Positions 16,761 through 25,391 of a DNA stretch of 64,000 bases are shown piece by piece. How positions within the stretch are numbered: the stretch's first letter is position 1; each line of letters begins with the position of its first letter. Location of the stretch: NCBI RefSeq assembly GCF_000374445.1, contig NZ_KB894430.1, positions 1 through 64,000 of the forward strand, given 5' to 3'. The position numbers and the translations under genes are program-made. The DNA comes from Actinokineospora enzanensis DSM 44649 (GTDB taxonomy: Bacteria; Actinomycetota; Actinomycetes; Mycobacteriales; Pseudonocardiaceae). The notes beneath the pieces are model-generated. The model worked only from the letters and a program-made list of their open reading frames with translations. It was not told where the DNA came from and ran no database searches.

Positions 16761-17297
16761 TTACTCGGCCTCCCTGCCGTCCTTGCTGTCCAGGCCCGCG
16801 ACGATCTCGCCGATCGCGGCCGGGATGCTGGAGTTCGGAATCGCGACGTCGAGGCGGTCGAGGTCGAGGTCGGTGAGCGGTCGGCCCGCCCAGGCTTCCA
16901 GTTGCTCGTGGGTGATCAGCGATGCGGCGTCCGCGTCGAGACGGTGCTGGGCGAGTTGGGCGGCGAGTTCCCAGATCCGGATCACCTGCGGTGCCTGGAG
17001 TTCGCCGGGACCGGCTTCGCTGAGGTGTTTCCAGGTGCCGAGAACCCACGCCGGGTCGCAGTGCACCAGGTCGCGGTAGGCGACGATGGCGTCGGCGACG
17101 TCGGCGGTGCCCACCACGCGGATCGCGGCCGGGTCGGCCGGGTCGGCGGGGTGCTGCGGGTCGCCGGGGAAGTAGGCAACGAGCCAGTTCCGCGCGGAGT
17201 GCAGGATCACCCCGCGTTCGGTGGTGAAGTGGACGGCGTGTGGCTGGGGCCGCCGGATCTCCAGGACTGTGCCGGGGCGGCGGGGGAGCAGGGGCAT
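16761..17297 (-). CDS. Unknown 178-residue protein
   Basis: ATG 17297 is preceded by AGGAGGAAACTCCC. The N-terminal part is beta-rich (GTVLEIRRPQPHAVHF, GVILHSARNWLVAYFPGD), the rest helical (VIRIWELAAQLAQHRLD, HEQLEAWAGRPLTDLDLD). No catalytic motif is visible. It follows the DpdA-like gene by 109 bases and carries an intercistronic UGAC leader. Confidence 0.7.
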   Translation of the reverse strand: MPLLPRRPGTVLEIRRPQPHAVHFTTERGVILHSARNWLVAYFPGDPQHPADPADPAAIRVVGTADVADAIVAYRDLVHCDPAWVLGTWKHLSEAGPGELQAPQVIRIWELAAQLAQHRLDADAASLITHEQLEAWAGRPLTDLDLDRLDVAIPNSSIPAAIGEIVAGLDSKDGREAE

Positions 17298-17315
17298 GGG
17301 AGTTTCCTCCTGGTG

Positions 17316-17363
17316 TTGGTCTTCGAGTGGTCCGGTTCCGGGTTGTCACTCCGGGCCGGCGGG
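17316..17363 (-). promoter_or_regulatory. UGAC-leader copy 3, intercistronic
   Basis: No promoter is seen. The hairpin has arms CCGG/CCGG around a loop containing AGTGACAA, an outer GGCC/GGACC pairing, and the tail CTCGAAGACCAA before AGGAGG. The stem sequence is unrelated to copies 1 and 2, but loop and tail are kept. Confidence 0.75.
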
Positions 17364-17406
17364 GCCGCCGCGCTCGTGGTGAGGGCGTGCGGGATCGGGG
17401 TGGCGG

Positions 17407-18156
17407 TCAGCCGAGAACGAGCTGGTAGCTGGTGGCCGACGCCTCGTGGAGTCCCCATTCGAGATGGGTGTCGCGGAACTTGTCGAAGCCGGTTCCGTCG
17501 ATGCTGTCGACGCATTCCAGGCCGAGCATGTAGCGAATCCGGCGGCGGGAGTTGACCCGGCCGCCGTGGATCCACAGGCCGCGGCGCTTGCCCTCGCGGC
17601 AGATGTCGGCCATCTCCGCGCTGAGCTTGTACTCGGTGCTGCCCGCCATGAACAAGCACGTCAGGTTGGGCCAGTCCCACGGGATGCCGACGTCCTCGGC
17701 GCCATCCTGGACGCAGTACGCGAGCGGCAGATGGGACACCAGCCCAGCCCAGTCGGCGAACCGGCGCAACGTGGCGCGGGCGTCGAACGGGACGTCGGGC
17801 ACCGTCATCCACAGCAGGTTCGGGTGCCAGGCGGGCAGCGGCTCGGGTGGCGTCTTGCCGATCGCGGCCCACGAGGCGGGCGGGATCGTGGCCAGCGGGG
17901 CGATCCGCTCGTAGGGGCGCAGGATCCGCCCGTACATGGCCTGCTCGATGTGGCCGATCTGGCGGATGAACGCCGTCTGGTCCCACTGGCAGAAGGCGTC
18001 GTTGTCAATGCCGGTCTTGAAGCCCGCGTCCAGGGTTTCGCGGAGCTTGCCGATGTGTCGGGGACGGGCGAGCCTGCCGAGATGGGTCGCACCGGCGCTG
18101 TACTGCTTTCGGCACCGTTGCAATGTGGGCAGGCCGCCGCCATTGAGGATAAGCAC
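17407..18156 (-). CDS. Possible TGT/DpdA-fold protein of phage type
   Basis: A 249-residue protein starting at GTG. It has a run of segments resembling phage queuine tRNA-ribosyltransferase-like proteins: WMTVPDVPFDARATLRRF, PLAYCVQDGAE, LFMAGSTEYKLS, HGGRVNSRRRI and DSIDGTGFDKF. In phages such proteins (DpdA) exchange guanine in DNA for 7-deazaguanine bases. No zinc-binding C-terminus is seen and no preQ0 synthesis genes are in the window, so base exchange is uncertain. Another SAM-independent barrel enzyme is possible. It stands under leader copy 4. Confidence 0.5.
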   Translation of the reverse strand: MLILNGGGLPTLQRCRKQYSAGATHLGRLARPRHIGKLRETLDAGFKTGIDNDAFCQWDQTAFIRQIGHIEQAMYGRILRPYERIAPLATIPPASWAAIGKTPPEPLPAWHPNLLWMTVPDVPFDARATLRRFADWAGLVSHLPLAYCVQDGAEDVGIPWDWPNLTCLFMAGSTEYKLSAEMADICREGKRRGLWIHGGRVNSRRRIRYMLGLECVDSIDGTGFDKFRDTHLEWGLHEASATSYQLVLG

Positions 18157-18183
18157 AATGACCGCCGGGAATTCCGTGGTTGG

Positions 18184-18246
18184 TTGGTTTTCGATGTCGC
18201 CGGATTCCAGGGCGTCACCCCTGTTTCCGACATGAATAAATATACC
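18184..18246 (-). promoter_or_regulatory. UGAC-leader copy 4 with promoter
   Basis: Promoter GGTATATTT, lower stem ATGTCGG/CCGGCGACAT, upper stem CAGGG/CCCTG, loop GTGACG, tail ATCGAAAACCAACCAA. The upstream 20 bases are AT-rich. Here the distance to the downstream start (18156) is larger and no strong Shine-Dalgarno sequence is seen. Confidence 0.9.
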
Positions 18247-18338
18247 GTATTTAGTGACCGCGAAATGCGGGCCGACACCCGGTTGCGGAATGGGTGTCGG
18301 CCCGCTGTCAGTGCGTTTTCAGCGCGGAAGCGCGGCGG

Positions 18339-19823
18339 TCAGCAGGTGCTTTCGATGTCCAGCTCGCTCTGCTCGATGTTCCGCGTGGCCTTGATGACGT
18401 AGTGGGTGTAGTGGCTCTCCAGCTCCCAGTTGCGCAGTTGCCTGACCGATTCCCGTGCCATCACGAGACGTCGTTCCTTCGCCTCGGCCGAGTCATCGCT
18501 GCCGTCCTGCGCCATGCTCTCGGCAAGGAGTCGCCGGGCCTCTGTCATCACCCGGTGCTTCTTGTCCTCGATGGCCCGTCGGGCTGCTTGCTGCTGCTGG
18601 TACTCGGCCTGTTCGGCCTCCAGGACCAAGTGGTAGTACTCGGGCAACGGGAGACCGCAGTGCGTGCACGGCCCGCTGCTGCTGAGGAAATGGCTGACGA
18701 AGTTCTCCACGTTCGGCGCACCGGGGCACCCGGCGGCCAGTGCCTCGGCCATCGCGTCGTCCGGATCGGCGGGGCGGCATTCGTCGCAGCGCCCGAGGGT
18801 GGTCGCGATCTCGCCGGTGATGCGGGCGTCGCATTCTCGGCAGAGCACCCCGGCCTGGTAGAGCGCGAGCCGGACGTCGAGCGCGGCCCCGTTGTTGCCC
18901 TGCTCGTTCTCGATCATCGAGCTGAAGTTGCCCATCTCGACGGTCCGCCCGACCCGCAGCCACTCCTGTTCGGTCAGCGTTCCGCCGCCGATCTCGTCGC
19001 GGACGTACCAGCTCGCGGCCGTCCACAGGTAGATCGGCAGGGCGTAGCGGGCGGCGAGCTGCTCGATCACGTCGGCCGCCTGCTCGTGCGTGACGGTCTC
19101 GCGGGACAGCAGCCGCAAGTCGGCCAGCGACGTCGGCAGGTCCGGCTGGGCAACGTCGAGCGCGGCGAACAGCGTCTCGCCGCGGGCGATGCTCTCCTCG
19201 TCGGCGAGCACCTCACGCACCCGCTCGGCGAGCCGTTTCTGGTCGGCCGTCAGCTCGTGGTGCAGGTCGGTCAGCCACGCCCGGATGTTCTCCATCGGCG
19301 TCTTCCCAGTGCGATCGGCGAGGATCGCCTGGACCGCGACAGCGTTCGCGTGGTCGAGCTCGGCAGCCACGGTCAGCAGCGCCCGCGCCCACCGGGTGGC
19401 CAGATCGGCGGTGAGCGTCCACTCGGCGGCCTCGGCGATGAGCGAGGCACCGAACGGCGCGGTGTATCGGAGCGCGAGCCCGTCTTCGAGGTCCCACGTG
19501 GTGCCGGTCGCGGTGCGGGTGTCGGGTGCCAGCAGGGTGGTGAGGAGGTGCTCGGGCAGTGGCTCGTCGAGGTCGAACTGGTGGACGTAGCCGAGCAGGT
19601 GGGCGGCGGCGATGCGGGCCGTGGTGCTGTCGTAGGTGACGGTCACGCGGGCGTCCGGCAGGCCGGCCAGCTCGATGACGGCGTGCTCGCCGTCGCGTGC
19701 CCAGCACACGCCGCGCTCGGTGAACTCGCCGTCGTCGCCGATGGCGTAGCGCGCCCACCGCAGTGGTTTCGGTTCGATCGCGACCGCGATCGACTCGACG
19801 TCGATGGCGTCGGTTGTGGTCAA
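18339..19823 (-). CDS. Large unknown protein with zinc-finger-like Cys pairs
   Basis: A 494-residue protein starting at TTG, six bases after GGAGGACCCACC. The N-terminal 130 residues are beta-rich, and helices follow to about 345. Near residues 330-355 CRECDA and GRCDEC form a likely zinc ribbon, and GPCTHCGLPL near 391 gives another Cys pair. A long charged helix follows (about 405-465). Zinc-dependent nucleic-acid or protein binding is plausible, but no family is recognised. It has leader copy 5. Confidence 0.7.
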   Translation of the reverse strand: MTTTDAIDVESIAVAIEPKPLRWARYAIGDDGEFTERGVCWARDGEHAVIELAGLPDARVTVTYDSTTARIAAAHLLGYVHQFDLDEPLPEHLLTTLLAPDTRTATGTTWDLEDGLALRYTAPFGASLIAEAAEWTLTADLATRWARALLTVAAELDHANAVAVQAILADRTGKTPMENIRAWLTDLHHELTADQKRLAERVREVLADEESIARGETLFAALDVAQPDLPTSLADLRLLSRETVTHEQAADVIEQLAARYALPIYLWTAASWYVRDEIGGGTLTEQEWLRVGRTVEMGNFSSMIENEQGNNGAALDVRLALYQAGVLCRECDARITGEIATTLGRCDECRPADPDDAMAEALAAGCPGAPNVENFVSHFLSSSGPCTHCGLPLPEYYHLVLEAEQAEYQQQQAARRAIEDKKHRVMTEARRLLAESMAQDGSDDSAEAKERRLVMARESVRQLRNWELESHYTHYVIKATRNIEQSELDIESTC

Positions 19824-19838
19824 GGTGGGTCCTCCGGG

Positions 19839-19888
19839 TTGGTTTTCGATGTGGCCGGGACCTGGGCGTCACCCCTGGTGCCGACCGG
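19839..19888 (-). promoter_or_regulatory. UGAC-leader copy 5, intercistronic
   Basis: Lower stem GGTCGG/CCGGCC, upper stem ACC-A-GGG/CCC-A-GGT, loop GTGACG and tail ACATCGAAAACCAA, followed by GGAGG. The lower stem differs from copies 1-4 at several positions yet all six bases still pair (one U-G). No promoter box is present. Confidence 0.85.
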
Positions 19889-19986
19889 AACGTGCGGACC
19901 GGTCCGCGTCCGGCGGACGTGGCCGGGAATGCGGCGGCCGGGCGCCGCGTGGATCTGCGGCGCCCGGCCGGTTGGTCATCGCGAGA

Positions 19987-20391
19987 TCAGACGTCCCGCA
20001 GGGCCTCGCCCTTGAACTCGGTGAAGACGAGCGGACCGATGGTGTCGGTGAGGTGGTGGAGGACGGCGGCCGTGGCGCGCACGGCGGAGGTCAGCCGTTC
20101 CCGCGCGATGGCGCACAGCGGCGGACGGGTGAACAGGCGTTCCTGGCTGCGGTGCAGCGCACCGGCGAGCATGGTCACGACGTCGTCCACGCGCGCCGCG
20201 CCGCTCTCGACGACGGACACCAGCTCCATCAGCTTGAACACGTCGAGTTCCTGCGTCATGAGCTCCGCCAGGTCGAACTCGAATACCAGGTAGCGGGTGT
20301 AGCGCGATTCCCGGCCGTACGAGTAGACGTACAGCGTCGGGATGGTGGTGGGACCGCCTACACCGCAGAAGTGGCCTTCGAACTGGGTCAT
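19987..20391 (-). CDS. Unknown 134-residue protein
   Basis: ATG 20391 follows GAGGAGAAATTGC. The first 50 residues contain aromatic beta-like segments (TLYVYSYGRESRYTRYLVFEF), and the rest is helical (LMTQELDVFKLMELVSVVE, RLTSAVRATAAVLHHLTD). It has no cysteine motif or known signature. It is the first gene after promoter-bearing leader copy 6. Confidence 0.7.
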   Translation of the reverse strand: MTQFEGHFCGVGGPTTIPTLYVYSYGRESRYTRYLVFEFDLAELMTQELDVFKLMELVSVVESGAARVDDVVTMLAGALHRSQERLFTRPPLCAIARERLTSAVRATAAVLHHLTDTIGPLVFTEFKGEALRDV

Positions 20392-20408
20392 GCAATTTCT
20401 CCTCGGAA

Positions 20409-20472
20409 TTGGTTTTCGATGTCGCCGGATCCCCAGGGCGTCACCCCTGTTTCCGACATAAGCAACTTTACC
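20409..20472 (-). promoter_or_regulatory. UGAC-leader copy 6 with promoter
   Basis: Promoter GGTAAAGTTGC, stem ATGTCGG/CCGGCGACAT, CAGGG/CCCTG, loop GTGACG, tail ATCGAAAACCAA, then GAGGAG. Confidence 0.9.
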
Positions 20473-20498
20473 GCAATTAATGGCACGTCTTTTGTCGT

Positions 20499-21488
20499 TC
20501 AGTCCTTGTGGTAGTCCCACTGGCAGTCCGGGTGCTCAGCCCAGAACCGCGTCTTCTCCTCGTCGTTCGAGGCGAAGATCAGGGTGTTGCAGGGGCCGCA
20601 CATCTCGACCGTCTTCCCCTGTGTGGCAAGCAGTTCCTCGATCTGCTCGGTGCGGTGTCCGGTGCCGAGCAGGTATTCGGCCTCGGGCGTGGTCGGGGCG
20701 CAGTGGCACAGCTCGCCGCACGTCTCGTCGGACAGGAAGCGGTGGTGCTCCTGGGGAAAGGGTTCGTCGACGTCGAAGAACGGGACGAAGTCGGCGAGCC
20801 GGGTCGGGAGTTCGGTGCAGTAACGGACCTGTCCTTCCGGGCTGTCGCCTTCCAGCCCTGGGTAGGTCCCTCCGCAGTCACGGCACCGGATCGGCGCATG
20901 GTTTCCGGCGGCGCTGGCCGCGTGCTGCTGCTCCAGGGCGTCGGCCGCGTGCTCGGCGCGGGCCAGGCTCTCGTCGTCCGCGTCCGGGCCCCCGGCCGCG
21001 TAGCCGAGCAGGGCGCGGCGCTCGTCCGGGGTGAGGCGGTCGCCGTCGCGGGCGAGGATCCGCAGCGCGGTCACCGTGCTCTCGTCGAGTTCGGCGATGA
21101 CGTCGTCGGGGTCCTCCTCGACCCACAGCCAGCCGGGTGCGAGCTGGTAGCGGCCGTGCTCGTCGGGCCGGATCACCTCGGGTCGGTAGCCGTCGGTGTG
21201 CTCGTAGGAGCCTTCGACGAGGACCAGCGCGTCGCCGTGCCACTCGGCGCGGGTGGCGTCCCGACTGTCTCCGCTGGTGGTGTTGAGCCAGATCGCGACC
21301 TGTTCGGCGACCTCCTTGCGGAACAGGGGCACGGCGGCGAAGTGGTCCTGTGCCAGGCGGGCCTTGCGGTCAAAGCTGGTGGCGTAGTGCCAGGGCGTAC
21401 CGAGCGTGGCGGGGTAGCGGGGTGCGTCGTCGAGGTGGACAAGCATCTCGCCGGGGCGGGTGATCGCGGGGTCGTGGGCGTCGTTCAT
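20499..21488 (-). CDS. Unknown protein with C-terminal Cys clusters
   Basis: A 329-residue acidic protein with CAGGAGAAAACACGCG before its ATG. The N-terminal 200 residues hold mixed segments such as WHGDALVLVEGSYEHTDGYRP and LAPGWLWVEEDPDD. The C-terminal third carries three cysteine groups (RCRDCGGTYPGLEG, CGELCHC and CGPCNTL) that could bind two zinc ions. Other array proteins (24859, 25882) have similar Cys motifs. Function unknown. Confidence 0.7.
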   Translation of the reverse strand: MNDAHDPAITRPGEMLVHLDDAPRYPATLGTPWHYATSFDRKARLAQDHFAAVPLFRKEVAEQVAIWLNTTSGDSRDATRAEWHGDALVLVEGSYEHTDGYRPEVIRPDEHGRYQLAPGWLWVEEDPDDVIAELDESTVTALRILARDGDRLTPDERRALLGYAAGGPDADDESLARAEHAADALEQQHAASAAGNHAPIRCRDCGGTYPGLEGDSPEGQVRYCTELPTRLADFVPFFDVDEPFPQEHHRFLSDETCGELCHCAPTTPEAEYLLGTGHRTEQIEELLATQGKTVEMCGPCNTLIFASNDEEKTRFWAEHPDCQWDYHKD

Positions 21489-21522
21489 CGCGTGTTTTCT
21501 CCTGGTGAGGGCAGGGTGGGGT

Positions 21523-21552
21523 GGCCGGGGCCGCTGTGGCGCGGCCCCGGCC
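21523..21552. terminator. Intercistronic hairpin, 12-bp perfect stem
   Basis: GGCCGGGGCCGC pairs perfectly with GCGGCCCCGGCC around a six-base loop. It lies 14 bases after the stop of one leftward gene and 35 bases before the start of the next. The loop lacks UGAC and the tail is not conserved. Confidence 0.6.
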
Positions 21553-21566
21553 GGGGGAGGGGTGGG

Positions 21567-21884
21567 TCAGTCGCAGGCGATGCCGAAGAACAGCCAGCCG
21601 GTGCGCGGTCCGCTGTCGGTGTCGGCGACCGGGATGGCGGCGGCGACGTCGCCGTAGTGGTCGCAGTACGGCTCGTCGAACCGGTCGAGCAGCCGGTTGG
21701 CCAGGGCCTTGGCGGCGGCGAGGGTCAAGGTGCCCTCGTGCACGACGGTGACCTTGTCCTTGGTGGCGATGGTGCCGCTGTCCTCGCGCCAGCCGACCTT
21801 GTGCGCGGCGGCCTGCCGGGCTTCCTGGAAGGCGGTGGCCAGTTCGGCGCCGGGCTGGTGGACCTCGAAGCTGATGCCGCCCAT
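21567..21884 (-). CDS. Unknown 105-residue protein
   Basis: Its ATG shares the A of the preceding gene's stop (TGATG), so translation is coupled. The protein is compact, with a helix (LATAFQEARQAAAHKVG), beta strands (TIATKDKVTVVHEGTLTL) and another helix (AAKALANRLLDRFD). Two cysteines are present. Function unknown. Confidence 0.65.
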   Translation of the reverse strand: MGGISFEVHQPGAELATAFQEARQAAAHKVGWREDSGTIATKDKVTVVHEGTLTLAAAKALANRLLDRFDEPYCDHYGDVAAAIPVADTDSGPRTGWLFFGIACD

Positions 21885-22939
21885 CAGGCAGCACCGCCCT
21901 TGGCTGCGTGGAGGACGGCGGTGAAGTCGGCCTCGGTGCGCACGGCGGTGTGCCGGTCGTGGTCGCGCAGCGCGGCGGTCGTCGCGAGCTGGTACACCCG
22001 GTCCAGTCGTGCGGCGGCGGCGGCCAGCGCGCTGGCGAGCCGGACCGCGCGGTCCTCGGTCAGCGGGTGGTCCTCCTGGGAGCGCAGCCACACGGTGAGC
22101 GGGGCGTGCCGCAGGTCGTGCAGGACGGCCAGGCCGTCGTCGACGTGCCAGGTGGTGACGATCCCGTCGGCGCGGTCGGGCTCGGGGTGGCGAACCTCCA
22201 GGGTGGGCAGCTCGTCCGTCTCGTCGTCCGCCGCGCCGGGGTAGGCGGCCACCTCGGTGGCCAGGTCGAGCACCATGTGGCGGTCGAGGGCGACGGCGTC
22301 GCCGACGTGCAGCCGGTAGCCGTCCCCGGTCCGCAGGGTGAGCAGCGCGTCCTTCGGTCCGGCGGCGCGCGGGTTGGTGCTGATCCACCGGTTGGCCACG
22401 ACGACGTCGCGGGGCTGGCCGTCACGCTCGGGGAGCTTGAGCGTGGTCTGCGGGGCGACCGGCCCGGCCTCGCGCAACGTCCGCACGGCCTCGTCGATCG
22501 CGGCGCGCTCGGCGGGGTCGGCGCCCAGCCGGACGACCGGGCCGATCGGTCCCCATCCGATCAGGCCGTCGTCGAACCACGGGGCGTGCATCAGGCGGCC
22601 ATGCCGCAACCAGTACGCGATCCCGTGGTCGAAGTTCACGACGAGCGGCTGGCCTCGCTCGGGCAGCAGGTACGGGCGGTGTGGCTCCTCGCCGCGTGCC
22701 CGGTCGAGCAGGCCCGGCACGACGAGCCTGACGGCCTCGGACCTGGCGATGGCCGGGGTCATCGGACGCGACTTCGACCAGGCGACCAGTCCGCAGTCCA
22801 GCACCGGCGCGAGCCAGGTCTGGCCGCCGACGCGCCAGAGGGCGGCGCTTTCGGCTGAGGTGTCGGCGGGCACGACCAGCAGCGGGTGCCCGGCCGGCGG
22901 AAGGTGGGGCAGCAGGTTTTCAGGGCGTGGCTGTTCCAC
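21884..22939 (-). CDS. Unknown 351-residue protein
   Basis: GTG 22939 follows GAGGAGGAAAACTCC. The protein alternates strands and helices throughout (PLLVVPADTSAESAALW, PLVVNFDHGIAYWLRHG, RDVVVANRWIST, DGYRLHVGDAVALDRHMV), and the last 60 residues are helical. No motif is recognised. It is coupled to the downstream 105-residue gene by a TGATG overlap and is led by copy 7. Confidence 0.7.
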   Translation of the reverse strand: MEQPRPENLLPHLPPAGHPLLVVPADTSAESAALWRVGGQTWLAPVLDCGLVAWSKSRPMTPAIARSEAVRLVVPGLLDRARGEEPHRPYLLPERGQPLVVNFDHGIAYWLRHGRLMHAPWFDDGLIGWGPIGPVVRLGADPAERAAIDEAVRTLREAGPVAPQTTLKLPERDGQPRDVVVANRWISTNPRAAGPKDALLTLRTGDGYRLHVGDAVALDRHMVLDLATEVAAYPGAADDETDELPTLEVRHPEPDRADGIVTTWHVDDGLAVLHDLRHAPLTVWLRSQEDHPLTEDRAVRLASALAAAAARLDRVYQLATTAALRDHDRHTAVRTEADFTAVLHAAKGGAA

Positions 22940-22955
22940 GGAGTTTTCCTCCTCG

Positions 22956-23022
22956 GTTGGTTTTCGATTTCGCCGGAATCCCCAGGGCGTCACCCCCGTT
23001 TCCGACATCACTAACTATACCT
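22956..23022 (-). promoter_or_regulatory. UGAC-leader copy 7 with promoter
   Basis: Promoter GGTATAGTTAG with an AT-rich upstream stretch. The lower stem GATGTCG/CGAAATC has one mismatch, the upper stem CGGGG/CCCTG keeps pairing through a G-U, the loop has GTGACG, and the tail is ATCGAAAACCAA. It points left; the opposite-strand gene at 23108 starts 86 bases away. Confidence 0.85.
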
Positions 23023-23107
23023 TATTTATTGTGTCGCTCCTGGTGAACAGCGGTCGGTTGTGCGCGGACGCGCCCCACGCTTCGAGCGTTCGACCTACCA
23101 TCGGGGT

Positions 23108-23539
23108 ATGGGGGAAAAACAGATACGAACGAAAGCCGAAAAGGCGGGGGCCGACGCGCTCCGGCCGCAATTCGATGCTCTGGGCGACCTGGCGGTCGCC
23201 GCCGAGGCGGCGGGCCAGGCCGACGCATTGCGCGCGGCGGCGAAGGCCAGGGCACAGAAGATCCTCGACGACGCGGAGATCGAGGTCGTGCGGCGCTTCG
23301 ACCGGTGGCGTGCGGCGTGGCAGAAGGCGCGGAAGGCGGGGTGGTCGGTCGAACGGCTGCGGGCCGCGCCGATCAAGCAGCAGCAGCCGCCCGCCGCGAC
23401 GAAGGCGAAGAAGCCCGCGACGACGCCTGCCGCCACGACCTCGGGCGGGACCACGTCCGGCTCCGAGCTGGGTAATGCCGGGGCCGAGCAGGCGACCGGA
23501 ACCGAGGTGCCGGTCCCGCCGCTGGCGCACTCGGCCTGA
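23108..23539 (+). CDS. Small helical protein, only rightward gene inside the array
   Basis: A 143-residue protein whose first 90 residues form charged helices (ALGDLAVAAEAAGQADALRA, ARAQKILDDAEIEVVRRF), followed by a Lys/Gln patch and a Thr/Gly/Ala-rich flexible tail. A TACCAT box lies eight bases before the ATG, so the message may be leaderless. It is the sole gene here transcribed against the array. It could be a small regulator; this is only a guess from size and charge. Confidence 0.65.
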   Translation: MGEKQIRTKAEKAGADALRPQFDALGDLAVAAEAAGQADALRAAAKARAQKILDDAEIEVVRRFDRWRAAWQKARKAGWSVERLRAAPIKQQQPPAATKAKKPATTPAATTSGGTTSGSELGNAGAEQATGTEVPVPPLAHSA

Positions 23540-23547
23540 CGAACGCG

Positions 23548-23586
23548 CACCGCGCCCGGCCCCTGCTGCGGGGTCCGGGCGCGGTG
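23548..23586. terminator. Bidirectional terminator between convergent genes
   Basis: CACCGCGCCCGG pairs with CCGGGCGCGGTG, with an inner CCCC/GGGG extension. It lies between a rightward stop at 23539 and a leftward stop at 23626. Confidence 0.75.
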
Positions 23587-23625
23587 GTGGCGGTCGGTGC
23601 CGCCGGTCTCCGAGCTGGGTACAGG

Positions 23626-24726
23626 TCAGTCGCTGGGGAGCACGCGGTGCTGCTCGCGGCCGACCTCGTTGTCGTGCCCGCGATGACCGCCGTCGTCGAT
23701 GTCCTCCTCTTCACGACGGCGGGCATCCCGACGCCACTGCGCCCACTGCTCTCGCCCCAGGTCGGACTTGGCGACGAGGACGAAGTCGTCCGCGTCCCTG
23801 CAGTCGTAGACCTGCACGGTGGTCGGTTCCAGCATCCCTGCGGCCTGGTATTCGTCGAGATGTTCGACCGCTGCCCTCCACCAGGAGGGCTTTTCGGATC
23901 CGACGAGCGTCCAGCACCGCGGCGACGGCAACGACGGCGACCACGCCACCAACTGCTCGCCGACCAGAACCATGGTGTCGGCGCGTCGTTTCGTCACCTC
24001 GAAGTTGGTCTCGGCTCCTCCGTGCTGCTGTTCGAGCTGTGGCGGCGTGACGTCGGCGAGGAACGTGTGGTGCTGTTCGGCGAAGGTGCCGTCGGCGCGG
24101 TGGCCGCGCACGACCACGTGGACTGGCCTGTCGATGTGCTCCTCGGCGTCGACATGGACGTGGAAATCGCCGGCGGGCGTGTCCTTCACCGTCGTGCTCG
24201 TTCCGAAAGCGTCGACCACGTACGGCTCGGTGCCGTCGGTGTCGGGGTCCTCCGCGAGTGCGCGGAGCGTCGCGCGCCCGACCTGTTCGGCGACCGGAAC
24301 CATCGTCGTCCCAAGCGGAAGCGCGCTCAGCTCGAAGCGCTCACCGTGGTTGCGGCGGGCGCGGAAAAAGGTCTCGATCATCTCGGTGACCTCGACTGGT
24401 GGCTCGGCCGGGACGCGGTTTCCAGCGGCCACGGCCGTTGCCCACCGTCCTCGGACGTCGGCGGCCAGGCTGGCCAGGGCCTCGTCCTTGGTCAGGTGCA
24501 GTTCGCGGAAATGCGCCGGGCCGTCCCACCAATCGAGCTGCCACACCTCGGCCGGGTCGTCGACGACCTTCAGCGGCCCGTCCGGGCCGAACACGGCCCG
24601 TGCGGCTTCCTTCAGCGGCTCCACTCCGTCGAGCGAGTCCGCCGCGCTGCCGTAGAGGTGGGCCAGGATCGTCTTGTAGGTCTCGACCTTCGGGACTGCC
24701 CAGCGGTCGAAGATGTCGTGGGCCAT
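23626..24726 (-). CDS. Unknown 366-residue protein
   Basis: ATG 24726 follows AGAAGGAGCCGACGAC. The protein is acidic and mixed in structure, with segments such as WQLDWWDGPAHFRELHLTKD, VEVTEMIETFFRARRNHG and DFHVHVDAEEHIDRPVHVVV. The C-terminus is highly charged (RRDARRREEEDIDDGG) and probably disordered. No domain is recognised. It is preceded by a 19-bp hairpin rather than a UGAC leader. Confidence 0.7.
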   Translation of the reverse strand: MAHDIFDRWAVPKVETYKTILAHLYGSAADSLDGVEPLKEAARAVFGPDGPLKVVDDPAEVWQLDWWDGPAHFRELHLTKDEALASLAADVRGRWATAVAAGNRVPAEPPVEVTEMIETFFRARRNHGERFELSALPLGTTMVPVAEQVGRATLRALAEDPDTDGTEPYVVDAFGTSTTVKDTPAGDFHVHVDAEEHIDRPVHVVVRGHRADGTFAEQHHTFLADVTPPQLEQQHGGAETNFEVTKRRADTMVLVGEQLVAWSPSLPSPRCWTLVGSEKPSWWRAAVEHLDEYQAAGMLEPTTVQVYDCRDADDFVLVAKSDLGREQWAQWRRDARRREEEDIDDGGHRGHDNEVGREQHRVLPSD

Positions 24727-24814
24727 GTCGTCGGCTCCTTCTCGTGGTCGATCGGGCGGAGGCGGGCGGCCGGGCGGCAGCCCGCATCGAGGGCCTTCAG
24801 CGGTTCGGGTGCTC

Positions 24815-24855
24815 GGTCCGCTCGCGCCCGGCCATCGGCCGGGCGCGAGCGGACC
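24815..24855. terminator. Intercistronic hairpin, 19-bp perfect stem
   Basis: Arms 24815-24833 and 24837-24855 pair perfectly over 19 bases around a three-base spacer, the strongest hairpin in the array. It begins directly after the stop of the gene ending at 24859. Confidence 0.75.
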
Positions 24856-24858
24856 GGG

Positions 24859-25290
24859 CTATCCGGCGGCCGGGTGGATACCGGCGGTGAACCGGCGGGC
24901 CAGCAGGTCCTCGATCTGGCCGATGACCTCCATCCGTCCGGCCAGTTCGGCGTCGACGTCGAACACGCCGACCTCGATCACCTCGGGGCGCTTGGACGAG
25001 AACCGGACGCCGTACTGGTAGGCGTGCTCCTCCATGCCGGGGCACCGGGTGAGGTCGAACTGGTTGCAGTAGGCGCAGGTCTGGCCTTCACCGGGCACGC
25101 GCAGGGTCGGGTCGCCGAGCCAGATCACCTTGTGCGGCCGGGCGGTGTGCTCCGGGTCGCTCTGGGGCCGCTGGACACTCAGCGCCCACACCTTCCGGGT
25201 GGCCACCGGGGGAATCGGGTGGTCCACGATCGCCATCTCCGCCTCGGGGGACAGCACGACGGTCATTTCAGCCACGACCTCGAAAAGCAT
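24859..25290 (-). CDS. Unknown protein with CxxC-CPG-H motif
   Basis: A 143-residue protein starting at ATG 25290 after AGGAGTAGCA. The N-terminal half is beta-rich, and a cysteine motif near residues 73-90 reads CAYCNQFDLTRCPGMEEH. A very similar arrangement (CPFC...CPGLRSH) occurs in the protein encoded at 25882-26838, so the two may share a metal-binding module. Helices complete the C-terminus. Function unknown. Confidence 0.7.
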   Translation of the reverse strand: MLFEVVAEMTVVLSPEAEMAIVDHPIPPVATRKVWALSVQRPQSDPEHTARPHKVIWLGDPTLRVPGEGQTCAYCNQFDLTRCPGMEEHAYQYGVRFSSKRPEVIEVGVFDVDAELAGRMEVIGQIEDLLARRFTAGIHPAAG

Positions 25291-25305
25291 TGCTACTCCT
25301 AGGAA

Positions 25306-25369
25306 TTGGTCTTCGATTTCGCCGGAATCCCAGGGCGTCACCCCTGTTTCCGACATGACTAACTATACC
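25306..25369 (-). promoter_or_regulatory. UGAC-leader copy 8 with promoter
   Basis: Promoter GGTATAGTTAG, lower stem ATGTCG/CGAAAT with one mismatch, upper stem CAGGG/CCCTG, loop GTGACG, tail ATCGAAGACCAA, then AGGAG. Confidence 0.88.
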
Positions 25370-25391
25370 TGATTGTCGAACTTGTGTTTTG

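Noticed and set aside
22956-23011. Longer versions of array proteins starting inside the leader (MSETGVTPW...)
   Set aside because: Some leaders are in frame with the following gene by chance, but others are not, and a Shine-Dalgarno sequence precedes the internal start in every case.
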